Below are positions 1 through 7,738 of a stretch of 28,089 nucleotides of DNA, piece after piece. The translations under genes and the position numbers were made by a program. A model generated the notes under the pieces. It was not told the DNA's origin. It searched no databases and saw only the letters and a program-made list of their open reading frames with translations. This stretch comes from an uncultured Alistipes sp. (GTDB lineage Bacteria > Bacteroidota > Bacteroidia > Bacteroidales > Rikenellaceae). The stretch lies in contig CAAGLB010000026.1 of NCBI GenBank assembly GCA_900770635.1, positions 1-28,089 of the forward strand. The letters run 5' to 3'. Numbering within the stretch: position 1 is the first letter of the stretch; every line of letters begins with the position of its first letter.

Positions 1-512
1 GGCTTATCCTCGCCATCGTAACGCTCCTCGATGAAGCGGCACAACTTATCCGTAACCTTTTGGCGGTTAATCGACATAAAAAAGCCTTTTAAGTCGTATT
101 TAAGCACCCAACAATCACGGGTGTAGTTCTCCGATTTCTCTCGGATCATTTCGTGCAGACACTTGATACCTGCCAAAGTTCCCTTGTCCTTGCGACAGTT
201 GAAGCTCTCGCTGATGAACGCTTGCTCGAGCAGAGGCTCAATGCGTAGGGCTATCCAATGATGCACAATGCGGTCTCGGAAATCAGCGGCGAATATCTCA
301 CGCTGTACAGGCTTGGTAACGATAAAAGCGATAGAGCGGTCGGGGGTGTAGGTGCGAGCGTTTATCTCATCACGCAACGCAAGGAGGTTCGCCTCGTAGT
401 TTATCTCAAAGGCGATAGCATTGTGAGTACCTCGCTTATTGCGGCGACACTCTCTATATGCCTGGAGTAAGTCGTCGTAACTTACGCCGATATTTCCCGT
501 TGCGTTTTCCAT
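1..512 (-). CDS. DGR reverse transcriptase, N-terminal part (cut by window edge)
   Basis: This frame opens with ATG at 510-512 and stays open for 170 codons to the window edge. The protein starts MENATGNIGVSYDDLLQAYR and contains a segment like the RT finger region, around KPVQREIFAADFRDRIVHHW. Near residues 140-152 it has VLKYDLKGFF, which fits RT motif A with the first catalytic Asp. The YxDD box would lie beyond the edge. The start is 14 bases below the template repeat, and the order target gene, avd, TR, RT on one strand is the classical DGR order. The protein would copy the TR transcript with adenine-directed errors, together with Avd. A group II intron RT is unlikely given the adjacent TR, VR and avd. 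Confidence 0.93.
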   Translation of the reverse strand, partial: MENATGNIGVSYDDLLQAYRECRRNKRGTHNAIAFEINYEANLLALRDEINARTYTPDRSIAFIVTKPVQREIFAADFRDRIVHHWIALRIEPLLEQAFISESFNCRKDKGTLAGIKCLHEMIREKSENYTRDCWVLKYDLKGFFMSINRQKVTDKLCRFIEERYDGEDK

Positions 513-526
513 TCTCTTTTGAAATT

Positions 527-615
527 CGGACACGGCGCGCACATAGTTGTTGTTGTTCTTATTGTTGTTGTTGGTGTTTCCGTCATTCATATTGACATTC
601 CACGCGCAAAACTCA
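527..615 (-). repeat. DGR template repeat (TR)
   Basis: This is an 89-bp segment just upstream of the RT gene. Read on the minus strand it has twelve AAC/AAT codons in the frame used by the targets, the usual DGR design that lets A-mutagenesis reach many residues but no stop codon. It aligns without gaps to 1251-1339 (15 differences) and 27898-27986 (18 differences). Every difference is at a TR adenine (T on the plus strand). At the low-coordinate end, the base after CGGACAC is where TR and both VRs diverge, marking the IMH/IMH* boundary. The 616-728 gap above it, up to avd, holds no gene and is probably the 5' part of the TR RNA that RT/Avd recognise (inference). Confidence 0.95.
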
Positions 616-728
616 CACACGCCTTTCTTCTGCGATTATCTTGCTCTTAACTCTAAATGAGAGTACGCAGACCTTTTCATTTAAGAAAATTACTCTCTCC
701 CAAAAGCCTTGACCGTCGGGACGCTCGT

Positions 729-1100
729 TTACACACTCTTTGACTTTTCAATGGCGGCAGCAGTAGCTCTGCGCCAACCACCTAACTGTTTGGAAATATC
801 GGTCGTAAGTTCGGCGATATTCGTTGCCTTTTGTGTCGGTATAATGGCATTCTCATTGCACAGGCGAATATAGGTGTTTAGCACCGTAAATTTCGTAAGT
901 GCCTTGTCGAGATACGCAATACGCTCCCGCAGGTTCTGCGTTTCGTAAGCATAGACTATTAGCGGTATCAAATCCGTTGCAGTGTCGAGGGTTTTCTCCC
1001 ACAACACACGCCTCCACTTTTTCGGAACATTATCCGAGAGGGAGAACAACATCTGCACCAACTGATAGGTGCTTTTATATGCTTTCGACTGGTCTGCCAT
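729..1100 (-). CDS. avd: Accessory variability determinant (Avd-like four-helix bundle protein)
   Basis: A 123-residue, mainly helical, basic protein. The segments SKAYKSTYQLVQMLFSLSDN, KKWRRVLWEKTLDTATDL, the YLDKALTKFTVLNTYIRLC region and the C-terminal QLGGWRRATAA segment match the pattern of DGR Avd proteins of the S23/four-helix-bundle family. Known Avd forms a pentameric barrel that binds the RT and nucleic acid and is needed for mutagenic retrohoming. Its place between a VR-bearing target gene and the TR/RT pair supports the call. A TATCTTTG box ends only eight bases before the ATG, so a transcript from it would be nearly leaderless. Confidence 0.9.
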   Translation of the reverse strand: MADQSKAYKSTYQLVQMLFSLSDNVPKKWRRVLWEKTLDTATDLIPLIVYAYETQNLRERIAYLDKALTKFTVLNTYIRLCNENAIIPTQKATNIAELTTDISKQLGGWRRATAAAIEKSKSV

Positions 1101-1108
1101 AACGACTA

Positions 1109-1142
1109 CAAAGATACTACATTACTGCGAACTGACCTCAAT
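1109..1142 (-). promoter_or_regulatory. Possible promoter of avd-TR-RT
   Basis: On the minus strand TATCTTTG (1109-1116) matches the Bacteroidetes -7 element TAnnTTTG. ATTG at 1139-1142 could be the -33 element, but its spacer is 22 bases instead of the usual 19-21. The start of transcription would fall at or within a few bases of the avd ATG. It could let the mutagenesis module be expressed separately from the tail genes. Confidence 0.45.
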
Positions 1143-1159
1143 TTTCAAAAATTTTTTCG

Positions 1160-1187
1160 CTTCGCTCACTCCTAAAAGTGAGCGAAG
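1160..1187. other. Hairpin downstream of VR1 target gene
   Basis: A perfect 11-bp inverted repeat, CTTCGCTCACT / AGTGAGCGAAG, with a 6-base loop, lies 43 bases below the target stop codon and 63 bases below VR1. In the Bordetella phage DGR a DNA hairpin soon after the VR boosts target recognition, so this may be the equivalent, although it is further away here. It could also be a terminator between the tail operon and avd: on the minus strand an A-run and then a T-run follow it, which is not a classical U-tract. Confidence 0.5.
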
Positions 1188-1230
1188 ATTAAAGAGAAAA
1201 AGGCTCGTCGCTCCGCTCCTCACTTAAAGC

Positions 1231-2385
1231 CTAATATATGAAATGAAAAGCGGACACGGCGCGCACATAGCGGTTGCCGTTCTTATCGTTGTTGAGGGTG
1301 CCTCCGTCACCCATACCGACACCCCACGCGCAAAACTCAGTTTCTTGAGTACTTGACCAATAGTAGTCATTATCCAACAGCACAAACTCACGACCCTCAT
1401 TATTGGCTGCCTCCATTAGGTCATTAATGGCATCTTTGTTTATATACATAAGATACAACTGTCCTGCCGATGGCAAAAAGGTCTGCCTGTAATGCCAACC
1501 CTCAAATTCTGCGCAGAAATTTGCCGCAGGCGTTACCGCATCAAAGGCGAGAATTTTAGCAGTATTAAGATTGCCATCAAAATCCTGTCGAGCCAATTCC
1601 AAAGCATATTCCCACGCAGCATTCCAATCGCCATCAAATTTTGCAGGTTCAATTGGAATAAGGGGCAATGTTGGTACTGCGGTAGAATACTGTCTCGAGC
1701 CAGCCCATCTCAAATAATCAGCAGACTTGTTTCTCTCCTCTATAACGAATGATGTATGCTCTGACGATACTAATACGCCAACATAATCGCACTCTTCGCA
1801 ATACTCTTCGCCACGCATATCCCATTCGGCATTGCCTTCCTCATAGACATTAACCTCGAAATTATCTGTAATAACTGGCACGCAGCGATATGTACTGGTA
1901 TTGTCATCGCAGTACGCTGCATAAGCGCACATATATACTCCGAGTGGCATATTCCACAAATCAATAGTTCGAGCGTCCTGTGCTGCCATATAGGTAAATT
2001 GAAACGATGCACCGTAGCCCTCCAATTTCGAGAATACGGCATACTGATAACCCTTGAACACCTCAAAGGTAACAACACCCTCCTCGTTGGCTGTGAGCTC
2101 CTGGCGTGGCAGTGCTACCGTAGGAACGCTGCCGATGGAGAATATATCGACATAAACCTTTGCTCCTGCCGCACTAACACGACCGTCGCCATCGTAGCCG
2201 TTTACCTTGACAGTTACCACCTCACGCTCCAATGCTCCGAGTGCTTCGATAACCTCTCCCTGCGCCTCTACGAGTGCAGAGAACAAACCGCCGACCATAT
2301 CGGGGGTAATACTTTTAGGGACTACCGCCCCTTGAATATCCGCAGCCGTCTTACGGTGTGCGGAGGTGTCAAAATTCTTTTTCAT
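1231..2385 (-). CDS. DGR-diversified tail fibre/receptor-binding protein (VR1 target)
   Basis: A 384-residue protein. Residues 1-60 (KSITPDMVGGLFSALVEAQG, then a heptad-like EVIEALGALEREV) look like the virion-attachment part of Bacteroides phage fibres. Residues 60-150 read as a beta-sandwich (NGYDGDGRVSAAGAKVYVD and following). The C-terminal third, with SAGQLYLMYINKD, YYWSSTQ, EFCAWGV and YVRAVSAF, fits the formylglycine-enzyme/C-type-lectin fold typical of DGR targets. VR1 encodes residues about 350-378. Against the template, the Asn codons now read G, G, G, G, L, N, N, D, N, G, N and R. It is the last gene of the tail operon, where Mu-like phages keep host-range genes. The start follows TAACGA, a leader also used at the amidase gene. 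Confidence 0.9.
   Translation of the reverse strand: MKKNFDTSAHRKTAADIQGAVVPKSITPDMVGGLFSALVEAQGEVIEALGALEREVVTVKVNGYDGDGRVSAAGAKVYVDIFSIGSVPTVALPRQELTANEEGVVTFEVFKGYQYAVFSKLEGYGASFQFTYMAAQDARTIDLWNMPLGVYMCAYAAYCDDNTSTYRCVPVITDNFEVNVYEEGNAEWDMRGEEYCEECDYVGVLVSSEHTSFVIEERNKSADYLRWAGSRQYSTAVPTLPLIPIEPAKFDGDWNAAWEYALELARQDFDGNLNTAKILAFDAVTPAANFCAEFEGWHYRQTFLPSAGQLYLMYINKDAINDLMEAANNEGREFVLLDNDYYWSSTQETEFCAWGVGMGDGGTLNNDKNGNRYVRAVSAFHFIY
1251..1339 (-). repeat. DGR variable repeat VR1
   Basis: An 89-bp copy of the template at 527-615 at the 3' end of the fibre gene. There are 15 substitutions, all at positions where the template strand sequence has A on the minus strand, and none at G, C or T. 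The last 20 bases on the stop-codon side (CGGACACGGCGCGCACATAG on the plus strand) are invariant, as expected for the IMH. Confidence 0.95.
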
Positions 2386-2388
2386 TCG

Positions 2389-2736
2389 TTATGCAAATGT
2401 TGTGTCAAACTGCTCTGTGAATATCATTGTAGTAGTTGCCTCGGTCGTGCTATCGAGTATGCCCGAATTGTCGTCAGGATCTACATAGGTGAGGAGTTCC
2501 TCTATTGCCCTTGCATCTGCCGCACCTGCGGGGAATACTCCGTTGGAAGCATACGCTGCAACCACTTGCTTATCTTCAATATCTGCGGTCTCATAGGTCA
2601 AGGTCTGACCTACGACCAAATCATCGGTTATGGCTAAACCGTTACGCTCGGCGATAGCAAAAACAGCCTCCACCGAACCACACGCCTGCAATGCAATATC
2701 CACGAGGCATTGTCTATCTCTCACCGCTATTTTCAT
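2389..2736 (-). CDS. Small LysM-like tail/baseplate protein
   Basis: 115 residues. The N-terminal half (VRDRQCLVDIALQACGSVEA, FAIAERNGLAITDDLVVGQT, then L) has the spacing of a LysM-type domain: a turn, 'D.A....GS..A....A..NGL..TD.L..G..L'. Such small LysM-like proteins are common next to baseplate genes of Bacteroidetes prophages. The C-terminal part is acidic and Thr-rich. It overlaps the upstream gene by four bases and lies 3 bases above the fibre gene. It may connect the baseplate to the fibre or touch peptidoglycan; neither is shown by the sequence. Confidence 0.6.
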   Translation of the reverse strand: MKIAVRDRQCLVDIALQACGSVEAVFAIAERNGLAITDDLVVGQTLTYETADIEDKQVVAAYASNGVFPAGAADARAIEELLTYVDPDDNSGILDSTTEATTTMIFTEQFDTTFA

Positions 2737-3011
2737 CGCACTACAATCGTATTATTTTCCTCAATGCTCACCTGCTTGAGGGTTACACCACACGCCTTAC
2801 ACATACGCTTGGCGAGTGAACACCATAAGCGAGAACCCACACCGAACTGCTGTTTGTCAGCCTCCGCACCAAGCAGAGGATGTTCTCGGTACTCCCCACG
2901 AAAGGCACGCAGGGCGTGTTCGATAACCTGCTGTGAGGTTTCGCCCATTACAAGCCCGTCCTTGCCCGTAAGCAAGTCGCCTGTTTTGACATCTACCATT
3001 ATACCTCTCAT
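2733..3011 (-). CDS. gp25/Mu gp46-like baseplate wedge protein (tentative)
   Basis: 92 residues. The pattern GDLLTGKDGLVMGETSQQVI, then EHALRAFRGEYREHPLLGA, recalls phage T4 gp25 and Mu gp46 (GDL...dg...GLV.GD...Q.....L...kGE...P..G). In that family this small protein forms part of the wedge that contacts the sheath. A second Met at residue 5 is an alternative start. The ATGA overlap with the 68-residue gene upstream suggests translational coupling. The position between the spike and fibre genes agrees with gp46. Confidence 0.55.
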   Translation of the reverse strand: MRGIMVDVKTGDLLTGKDGLVMGETSQQVIEHALRAFRGEYREHPLLGAEADKQQFGVGSRLWCSLAKRMCKACGVTLKQVSIEENNTIVVR

Positions 3012-3214
3012 TTGATTGTACCTTTAATAGTTCCCTGTACATTATCCACCGTTGCCGTACCTACAACCTCGGCATCGGCTAACGCCTTTTGTATAGCCTC
3101 GGCAATCGCCTCAGCCACAATCTTTGTCGCTGGGTTGCTTGCGCTTGCTTCTGTTTCTATTGTTCCAAAACGCTGCACGAGCAACTGCGTTGTTTTCTCC
3201 TTGTCAAATGCCAT
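3008..3214 (-). CDS. Small hypothetical tail-region protein
   Basis: 68 residues, Ala-rich and mostly helical (the KIVAEAIAEAIQKALADAEV stretch), with a Thr/Gly-rich C-terminus that repeats GTIKGTIK. No family is recognised. It sits between the spike gene (3 bases away) and the gp46-like gene (ATGA overlap), so it is very likely translated as part of the baseplate block. It may be a spike-tip or assembly factor, but the sequence does not decide this. Confidence 0.65.
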   Translation of the reverse strand: MAFDKEKTTQLLVQRFGTIETEASASNPATKIVAEAIAEAIQKALADAEVVGTATVDNVQGTIKGTIK

Positions 3215-3217
3215 TGC

Positions 3218-3862
3218 CTAATGTTTAATTTTGTCGTCAATCATCTGACTGAAATTCTCCTTGTTTGCGAGGTGAGGGGCAAGTGTCGCAGATAACGAAG
3301 CTTTGAAAGTTGCCCCGCCATCCATAGGGGCAACGGGCGCAGAGGATATTGCGTTGATAATAGCATCTATGCGCCCCGACATCTTGGTAAGTTGATTTTT
3401 CAGATCCGTAGCGTTCGCCATCGTTTCACTACCGCCGTTAAAAGTGGTAGTGTTGCCGTCAAACTCTACCGTTGTGCCGTCCACATCTATTTTTGCGGTC
3501 TTATCCTTGACCTCCACCGATACGCTCTTGGTGGTAAGCGTAACGCTGTTATCCTCGACAATCGTCTCCGTGTCGCCAATGGTGAGTATCGTTTTGGTTA
3601 CCTCTGTGGCGAGCACCACGACTGCCACATTTGCAGAGAGGAACGCCACCACGACATCGGAACCCTCGGCAGGAAACTGCACCACACCAACCTCCTGTTC
3701 TTGGTCGGCTTGGAGGTTCACGCCCAACAGGGGTGCGCCCTCGTCAATAGGCGTGCAGTCGATCGTGCGGGCATCTTCATTAACCGCATCGACCGTACAG
3801 ACCTTGCAATAAAGTTCTGCACCGCTCATCGCCATTTGCTGTATTGCCTGTCGTAAATTCAT
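3218..3862 (-). CDS. Baseplate spike / assembly protein V (Mu gp45-like)
   Basis: 214 residues. The N-terminal 100 residues (YCKVCTVDAVNEDARTIDCT, PLLGVNLQ, VGVVQFPAEGSDVVVAFLSA) fit the OB-fold of gpV/Mu gp45 spike proteins, including the P.EGS.V.V.F segment. Residues 95-145 are short beta repeats (SVTLTTKSVSVEVKDKTAKI, DVDGTTVEFDGNTTTFNGG) typical of the triple beta-helix spike. The C-terminus is helical. The protein would form the trimeric membrane-puncturing needle. It overlaps the hub gene by one base (TAATG). Confidence 0.8.
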   Translation of the reverse strand: MNLRQAIQQMAMSGAELYCKVCTVDAVNEDARTIDCTPIDEGAPLLGVNLQADQEQEVGVVQFPAEGSDVVVAFLSANVAVVVLATEVTKTILTIGDTETIVEDNSVTLTTKSVSVEVKDKTAKIDVDGTTVEFDGNTTTFNGGSETMANATDLKNQLTKMSGRIDAIINAISSAPVAPMDGGATFKASLSATLAPHLANKENFSQMIDDKIKH

Positions 3863-4821
3863 TACTCTGCCATTCTTGCACCGAGCGTTATCTCCTGGCG
3901 GAAACCGCCCGTGCTGTACTTAATAACATTCTTTTGCACCTGGTACTTACCTTTTTTCTCTCCGTCTATCTTGATACCGATAACATCGAGCACATCGAGG
4001 AGCACCGCCCCAAATGTGGTAAAACTACCCGTCAGTCCATCACGCTTTAATCGTGCGAGCTCTTGCTCACCCCACGCCTTGGCTTCCGCCTCGGTCTTGT
4101 TATAGCAGTGGAGTGTGCGCCTCTCGCCGCCATTGTCGCCAACCTCGACCTTTATCTTGTCTTTGTTGTTAGGCATCATCGACACGACTTTGAGTTTGAT
4201 TTTCACATCCTCCGCTTTCTGTTCTTCGAGAGAACTGTCGGATATGATATTGACTCCCGTTTCAAAGACCTGGCGTAGCCCCGTATCGTGGTCGAACATC
4301 ACGCCACAATAGAGGACTGGTTTGCCATCTTCCAGGCGGAAAAAGGTGCGGATATTATTCTCTTTGAGGTGTCCGAGCAACTCCGCCACCGTGTTGCAAT
4401 TCACTCGATACTGACCGATATTCTGTTCTCCGAGGACATTTACCTTGCACTCTATGGGCTGATCATCGAGCAGCGTTTTGAGCGATACCGAGGTATAGGC
4501 TTTTTTGACCGCCTCGGTCTGCTTGTACTTGAACATTTCGTCCTCGCACTTTATCACGATGGGAGCCTTAAAGCCCTTACTCACGATGTAGCCCTTAAAG
4601 GCGAGCTGCAGCTCATCATCGTAGCCAAGCCATACCGTAACCTCATCACCTCGTTTGATGGGGATAGAGGTCTCACCCTGCCATTTCGTTTTGCGTGGCA
4701 GCGTGATGGTGCAGGTGTTAGTCAGAGCTTCCATATCTCGCACAATCTCGCACGAGGTTATCTTCTCGAACTCCCAGGTCTTGGCACTCTTTATTTCGAT
4801 TTTAGCCGTAAGTCTTAACAT
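3862..4821 (-). CDS. Baseplate hub protein (gpD / Mu gp44-like)
   Basis: 319 residues. The N-terminus (EFEKITSCEIVRDMEALTNT, CTITLPRK, PIKRGDEVTVWLGYD) and the later VELGDNGGERRTLHCYN-type region, together with GEQELARLKRDGLTGSFTTF, match late-control-D/hub proteins that form the ring above the spike. It sits directly upstream of the spike gene as in Mu and P2. The start codon is preceded by three 11-bp-phased repeat units that cover the stop codon of the upstream gene, which may couple the two translations. Confidence 0.8.
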   Translation of the reverse strand: MLRLTAKIEIKSAKTWEFEKITSCEIVRDMEALTNTCTITLPRKTKWQGETSIPIKRGDEVTVWLGYDDELQLAFKGYIVSKGFKAPIVIKCEDEMFKYKQTEAVKKAYTSVSLKTLLDDQPIECKVNVLGEQNIGQYRVNCNTVAELLGHLKENNIRTFFRLEDGKPVLYCGVMFDHDTGLRQVFETGVNIISDSSLEEQKAEDVKIKLKVVSMMPNNKDKIKVEVGDNGGERRTLHCYNKTEAEAKAWGEQELARLKRDGLTGSFTTFGAVLLDVLDVIGIKIDGEKKGKYQVQKNVIKYSTGGFRQEITLGARMAE

Positions 4822-4822
4822 C

Positions 4823-4855
4823 GTTTGAATGGTGTTTGAACACCGTTTAATAGTC
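4823..4855 (-). repeat. 11-bp phased tandem repeat at hub gene start
   Basis: On the plus strand GTTTGAA, GTTTGAA and GTTTAA begin at 4823, 4834 and 4845, an exact 11-bp period. The array abuts the hub start codon (4819-4821), and the third unit contains the stop codon of the gene before it. In mRNA sense the unit is TTCAAAC/TTAAAC. The same architecture occurs at 10448, 13323, 16811, 23815 and 24485. Confidence 0.8.
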
Positions 4856-5542
4856 GGTTGATTGTATCACATAATCGGTATCGGAAATAGCCGTAATCTC
4901 AATGGTCTGCTGATTAGAGTAGGTCATCTGTTTTGCCGAGAAACCCGTTACCACGATTTTGCTAATCTCGAACACATCAAGGAACATACTGCTCACCGTA
5001 AGAGCTGCATCCACCTCCAAGGCTCGGCGTAGCGTGCTGACCGCCTGTTCGGGGTATTGGTCTAACAGCTTGCCGTTTTCATCGACAGCCACAAGACCGA
5101 GCGAGATATTGACTTGGTAGTCGCCATCACAGATGTACTCCTTGACCGTGCCACCCTTACGACCTACAAGAACCGTCTTTACGACCTCCTTTTGCTTCGA
5201 CACGCTGATCACTGCGTTGTTCAGTAGTAGCGTGCCAATTTCGGGAACCTCGATAAGTAGGTCAGTAAGCACTGTGCGACCTAACCAATAGTCGGAGCTT
5301 CCCGACCACTTGCTCTCCGCAAGCGACTGCAACGGCGAAGCTTCGGGAGTTGAGGAGGGCATCGTCCAACCCTGCGTTTTGTCGAGTGCATAATCTGCCG
5401 CCTTGCCTCCGAAATCCTTTGTATCGTCAGCATCGGGTTTGAGGTGATAGAGTGCCGCCTTGTAGTGGTTGGCTACACCCGCCGCCACAGCACGGGCATC
5501 TACAATCTGAAAGCCGTAGCTTATTATCTTTCGCTTATCCAT
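4847..5542 (-). CDS. DUF6046-like tail protein (Mu gp43 position)
   Basis: 231 residues, soluble, beta-rich in the second half (VSVSKQKEVVKTVLVGRKGG type; YSNQQTIEITAISDTDYVIQ). I associate this pattern with the DUF6046 family of Bacteroidetes phages, from memory. It occupies the place of Mu gp43 (DNA circularisation/hub-adaptor gpN) between tape measure and hub, so it is likely the protein linking hub and tape measure. It overlaps the tape-measure stop by one base (TAATG). Confidence 0.65.
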   Translation of the reverse strand: MDKRKIISYGFQIVDARAVAAGVANHYKAALYHLKPDADDTKDFGGKAADYALDKTQGWTMPSSTPEASPLQSLAESKWSGSSDYWLGRTVLTDLLIEVPEIGTLLLNNAVISVSKQKEVVKTVLVGRKGGTVKEYICDGDYQVNISLGLVAVDENGKLLDQYPEQAVSTLRRALEVDAALTVSSMFLDVFEISKIVVTGFSAKQMTYSNQQTIEITAISDTDYVIQSTDY

Positions 5543-7680
5543 TACATTGCCAGGTTTACATCGTTTACAGCACCGAGCAATGCCTCGGTAATCATATCCT
5601 TAATACGCTCTGCGCTTTCGTGCATATTGGTTGTTTCGATTGTAAGACTACCCACAAGGCTGTCGATGGTGATGTTTATGTTCTTAATGCGGTCGGAACT
5701 ATCTGCACCGCCACCAATGCCACCGATATTGTTCGCAATCGGATTGGCTTCGGGTGTTTCGGGTTCTGGCACCTCTATACCCTGCACGCCCGCAATAGCA
5801 GCAGCGTCATCGGTATTCGCAGCCTTGGATTTTGCCACCTCCTCATTATACGCATTTTGGAATGCACTTGCAGCAGCCTTACCGTAGTCAGCGAAAGCAG
5901 TACCTATACCGCTCAATGCGTTTTTTGCCGCTTTGAAATCCAACTTAAAGATGCTTCCGAGCGCATCGGCAACCTTGCTTAATACCTCTTTGGCAGTGTC
6001 CCACAAACCTTTGAATACCGCCACAAAGAACGCTCCGATACCCTTGACTACTCCTCGGAACTTTGCCGAGGTATTCCAAAAGTAGGCGAACAACGCAGCA
6101 ATGGCAGATATGGCTGCGATGATCCAACCGATGACGGGTATGTTCTTGATCGCCACACCTACGGCACGACACGCCGTTACCGCTGCCGTCTTGAACGCCG
6201 CAAAGCTCGTCGATGCGATACCCGCAAATGTAACCGATGCAGTGCCACCCGTAACGAGCGAGAGGACATACGCTCCAACAGCCTTGATGCCGTTCATAAT
6301 ACCTACTGTGGCAAAACGGACGAGAGCCACCGAAGCCTGGAGAAGACTGCCACGGAAGCCGAGCGTTGCCACCTGTCCGATTGAGAGATAGCCGTTGTAC
6401 ATTGCAAGCGATGTGTATGCTCGTACAATACCGCCCGAAATAGTAGCCCATACACCCGCCCAATTGGTTGTAAACAACCACTTGAAAGCCGTACCAAGTC
6501 CAGAGATCAGGGGGATAAGTTGTGCAACAGGTATCAATGCCTGTGATACAACTTGTGTCCATATACCGAAATCTCCGCAAACATTGAATATCGAAATCTT
6601 GATATCATCGAAGCGTGCTCGTATGCGTGAAAGTCGCTCATCGTAAGTCTCCATAATGATTTGCGACTGATCTACCGCCGTGTTTGTACCCGTGATAGCC
6701 TCCGTCCACGCATCCACCTGGTCGAGCGACTGCATCAACGCCATAGCTGCTGCCGAGTTCTCACGACCGAACAACTTTGTAAAGAGAGCCGAATCGTTCA
6801 TCACGGGCTGCAATGCTCGCATACGCTCCGTAAGGCTCTTGCTCTTGTCGGTTAGGTCGTTAATATCGACACCTGCAGCTGCAAGTTCCTGCTGCACATC
6901 TTTCGGCAAGAAACGACCTTGACCGAGGATAGACATCACATTTCGGAGTGCCACGCCACCCTCTGCACCTTTCTTGCCTGCCTTATCGAGTGCCTGGATT
7001 GCAGCATTAGCCTCGGCAAATGATACACCCGAAGCCTTTGCCATCATACCGCACTGTTCAAGTGCTTTCTGAATGGTAGGCAACTCGGCAGAACCCTCAC
7101 GACCCGCAGCAGCCATTATGTTCATCATTTCCGCCATCTTTTCGCTTGCCTCCATCGGATCTGCGAGCGATACACCAAATTGGTTCATTGCGGTAGTGAG
7201 AACCGTAGCGGCAGCCGTAGCGTCGCCACCCATCGTCTTGCTCAATATGGCGATATTGTCGCCCATCGCACGCAAGGCGGCAGGATATTTCGTGAGTTCG
7301 GGAGAGAGCTGCGAAAGCAACAGTTTGTAAGCCTCGACAGATTGTGCTGCCGAACCTCCAAAGGTTATTGCCGTAGCACGAGCATTCTCCTCTATAATTG
7401 CCAACTCTTTGCCCGCAGCACCCGAAATGGCTGCAAGGTCGGCGAGCTGTGCGTTGAGGTCTGCACCTGGGCGCATCAGCTCGTCGATGCTGTTCGACAG
7501 GTTGTTGATATACTCCGAGCATTGGTTCACTTTGAAAACCGTACTTTGGAATGTATCGAAGAAGCCTGTCGAGTCTTTTATCTTACGATTGAGCGCATCG
7601 ACATTCTCCGCAATCTCCGAGACTGCGGCACTACAATTGCCTGTAATGTTGAATGAATAATTGAATGCGTAGCTGCTCAT
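5542..7680 (-). CDS. Tail tape measure protein
   Basis: 712 residues. The N-terminus is helical. Residues 70-350 match the TP901/PhageMin tail-tape core (LADLAAISGAAGKELAIIEE, ARATAITFGGSAAQSVEAYK, GREGSAELPTIQKALEQCGM, LTERMRALQPVMNDSALFTK, LFGRENSAAAMALM). Hydrophobic stretches follow between about 380 and 530 (for example IPVIGWIIAAISAIAALFAY), then a Pro/Glu/Asn-rich linker. It sets tail length and is ejected into the cell. It follows the frameshifted chaperone pair, as in almost all long-tailed phages. The gene for a small plus-strand membrane protein lies between them. Confidence 0.92.
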   Translation of the reverse strand: MSSYAFNYSFNITGNCSAAVSEIAENVDALNRKIKDSTGFFDTFQSTVFKVNQCSEYINNLSNSIDELMRPGADLNAQLADLAAISGAAGKELAIIEENARATAITFGGSAAQSVEAYKLLLSQLSPELTKYPAALRAMGDNIAILSKTMGGDATAAATVLTTAMNQFGVSLADPMEASEKMAEMMNIMAAAGREGSAELPTIQKALEQCGMMAKASGVSFAEANAAIQALDKAGKKGAEGGVALRNVMSILGQGRFLPKDVQQELAAAGVDINDLTDKSKSLTERMRALQPVMNDSALFTKLFGRENSAAAMALMQSLDQVDAWTEAITGTNTAVDQSQIIMETYDERLSRIRARFDDIKISIFNVCGDFGIWTQVVSQALIPVAQLIPLISGLGTAFKWLFTTNWAGVWATISGGIVRAYTSLAMYNGYLSIGQVATLGFRGSLLQASVALVRFATVGIMNGIKAVGAYVLSLVTGGTASVTFAGIASTSFAAFKTAAVTACRAVGVAIKNIPVIGWIIAAISAIAALFAYFWNTSAKFRGVVKGIGAFFVAVFKGLWDTAKEVLSKVADALGSIFKLDFKAAKNALSGIGTAFADYGKAAASAFQNAYNEEVAKSKAANTDDAAAIAGVQGIEVPEPETPEANPIANNIGGIGGGADSSDRIKNINITIDSLVGSLTIETTNMHESAERIKDMITEALLGAVNDVNLAM

Positions 7681-7682
7681 TG

Positions 7683-7713
7683 TTTGTTGTTTAGAAAATT
7701 TTTATTACCTTTG
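7683..7713 (+). promoter_or_regulatory. Consensus Bacteroidetes promoter for the 34-aa gene
   Basis: TTTG at 7683-7686, a 19-base spacer and TACCTTTG at 7706-7713 match the host housekeeping promoter TTTG-N19-21-TAnnTTTG. It points against the tail operon and lies 26 bases above the small ORF start. Its start site would be near 7720. Confidence 0.72.
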
Positions 7714-7738
7714 TGCAAAGACTTAAAATAACTCTCCT

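Noticed and set aside
545..580. TTG/TTC simple repeat read as a microsatellite
   Set aside because: It is the Asn-codon run of the DGR template repeat, explained by its match to both VRs.
1999..2637. Plus-strand frame of 212 codons over the fibre and LysM-like genes
   Set aside because: Cys- and Leu-rich shadow of real minus-strand genes. No promoter or leader was seen.
5560..5580. 9-base direct repeat (GTTTACATC, GTTTACAGC) near the tape-measure end
   Set aside because: In frame with the coding sequence (repeated Val-Asn) and not 11-bp phased. Probably chance.
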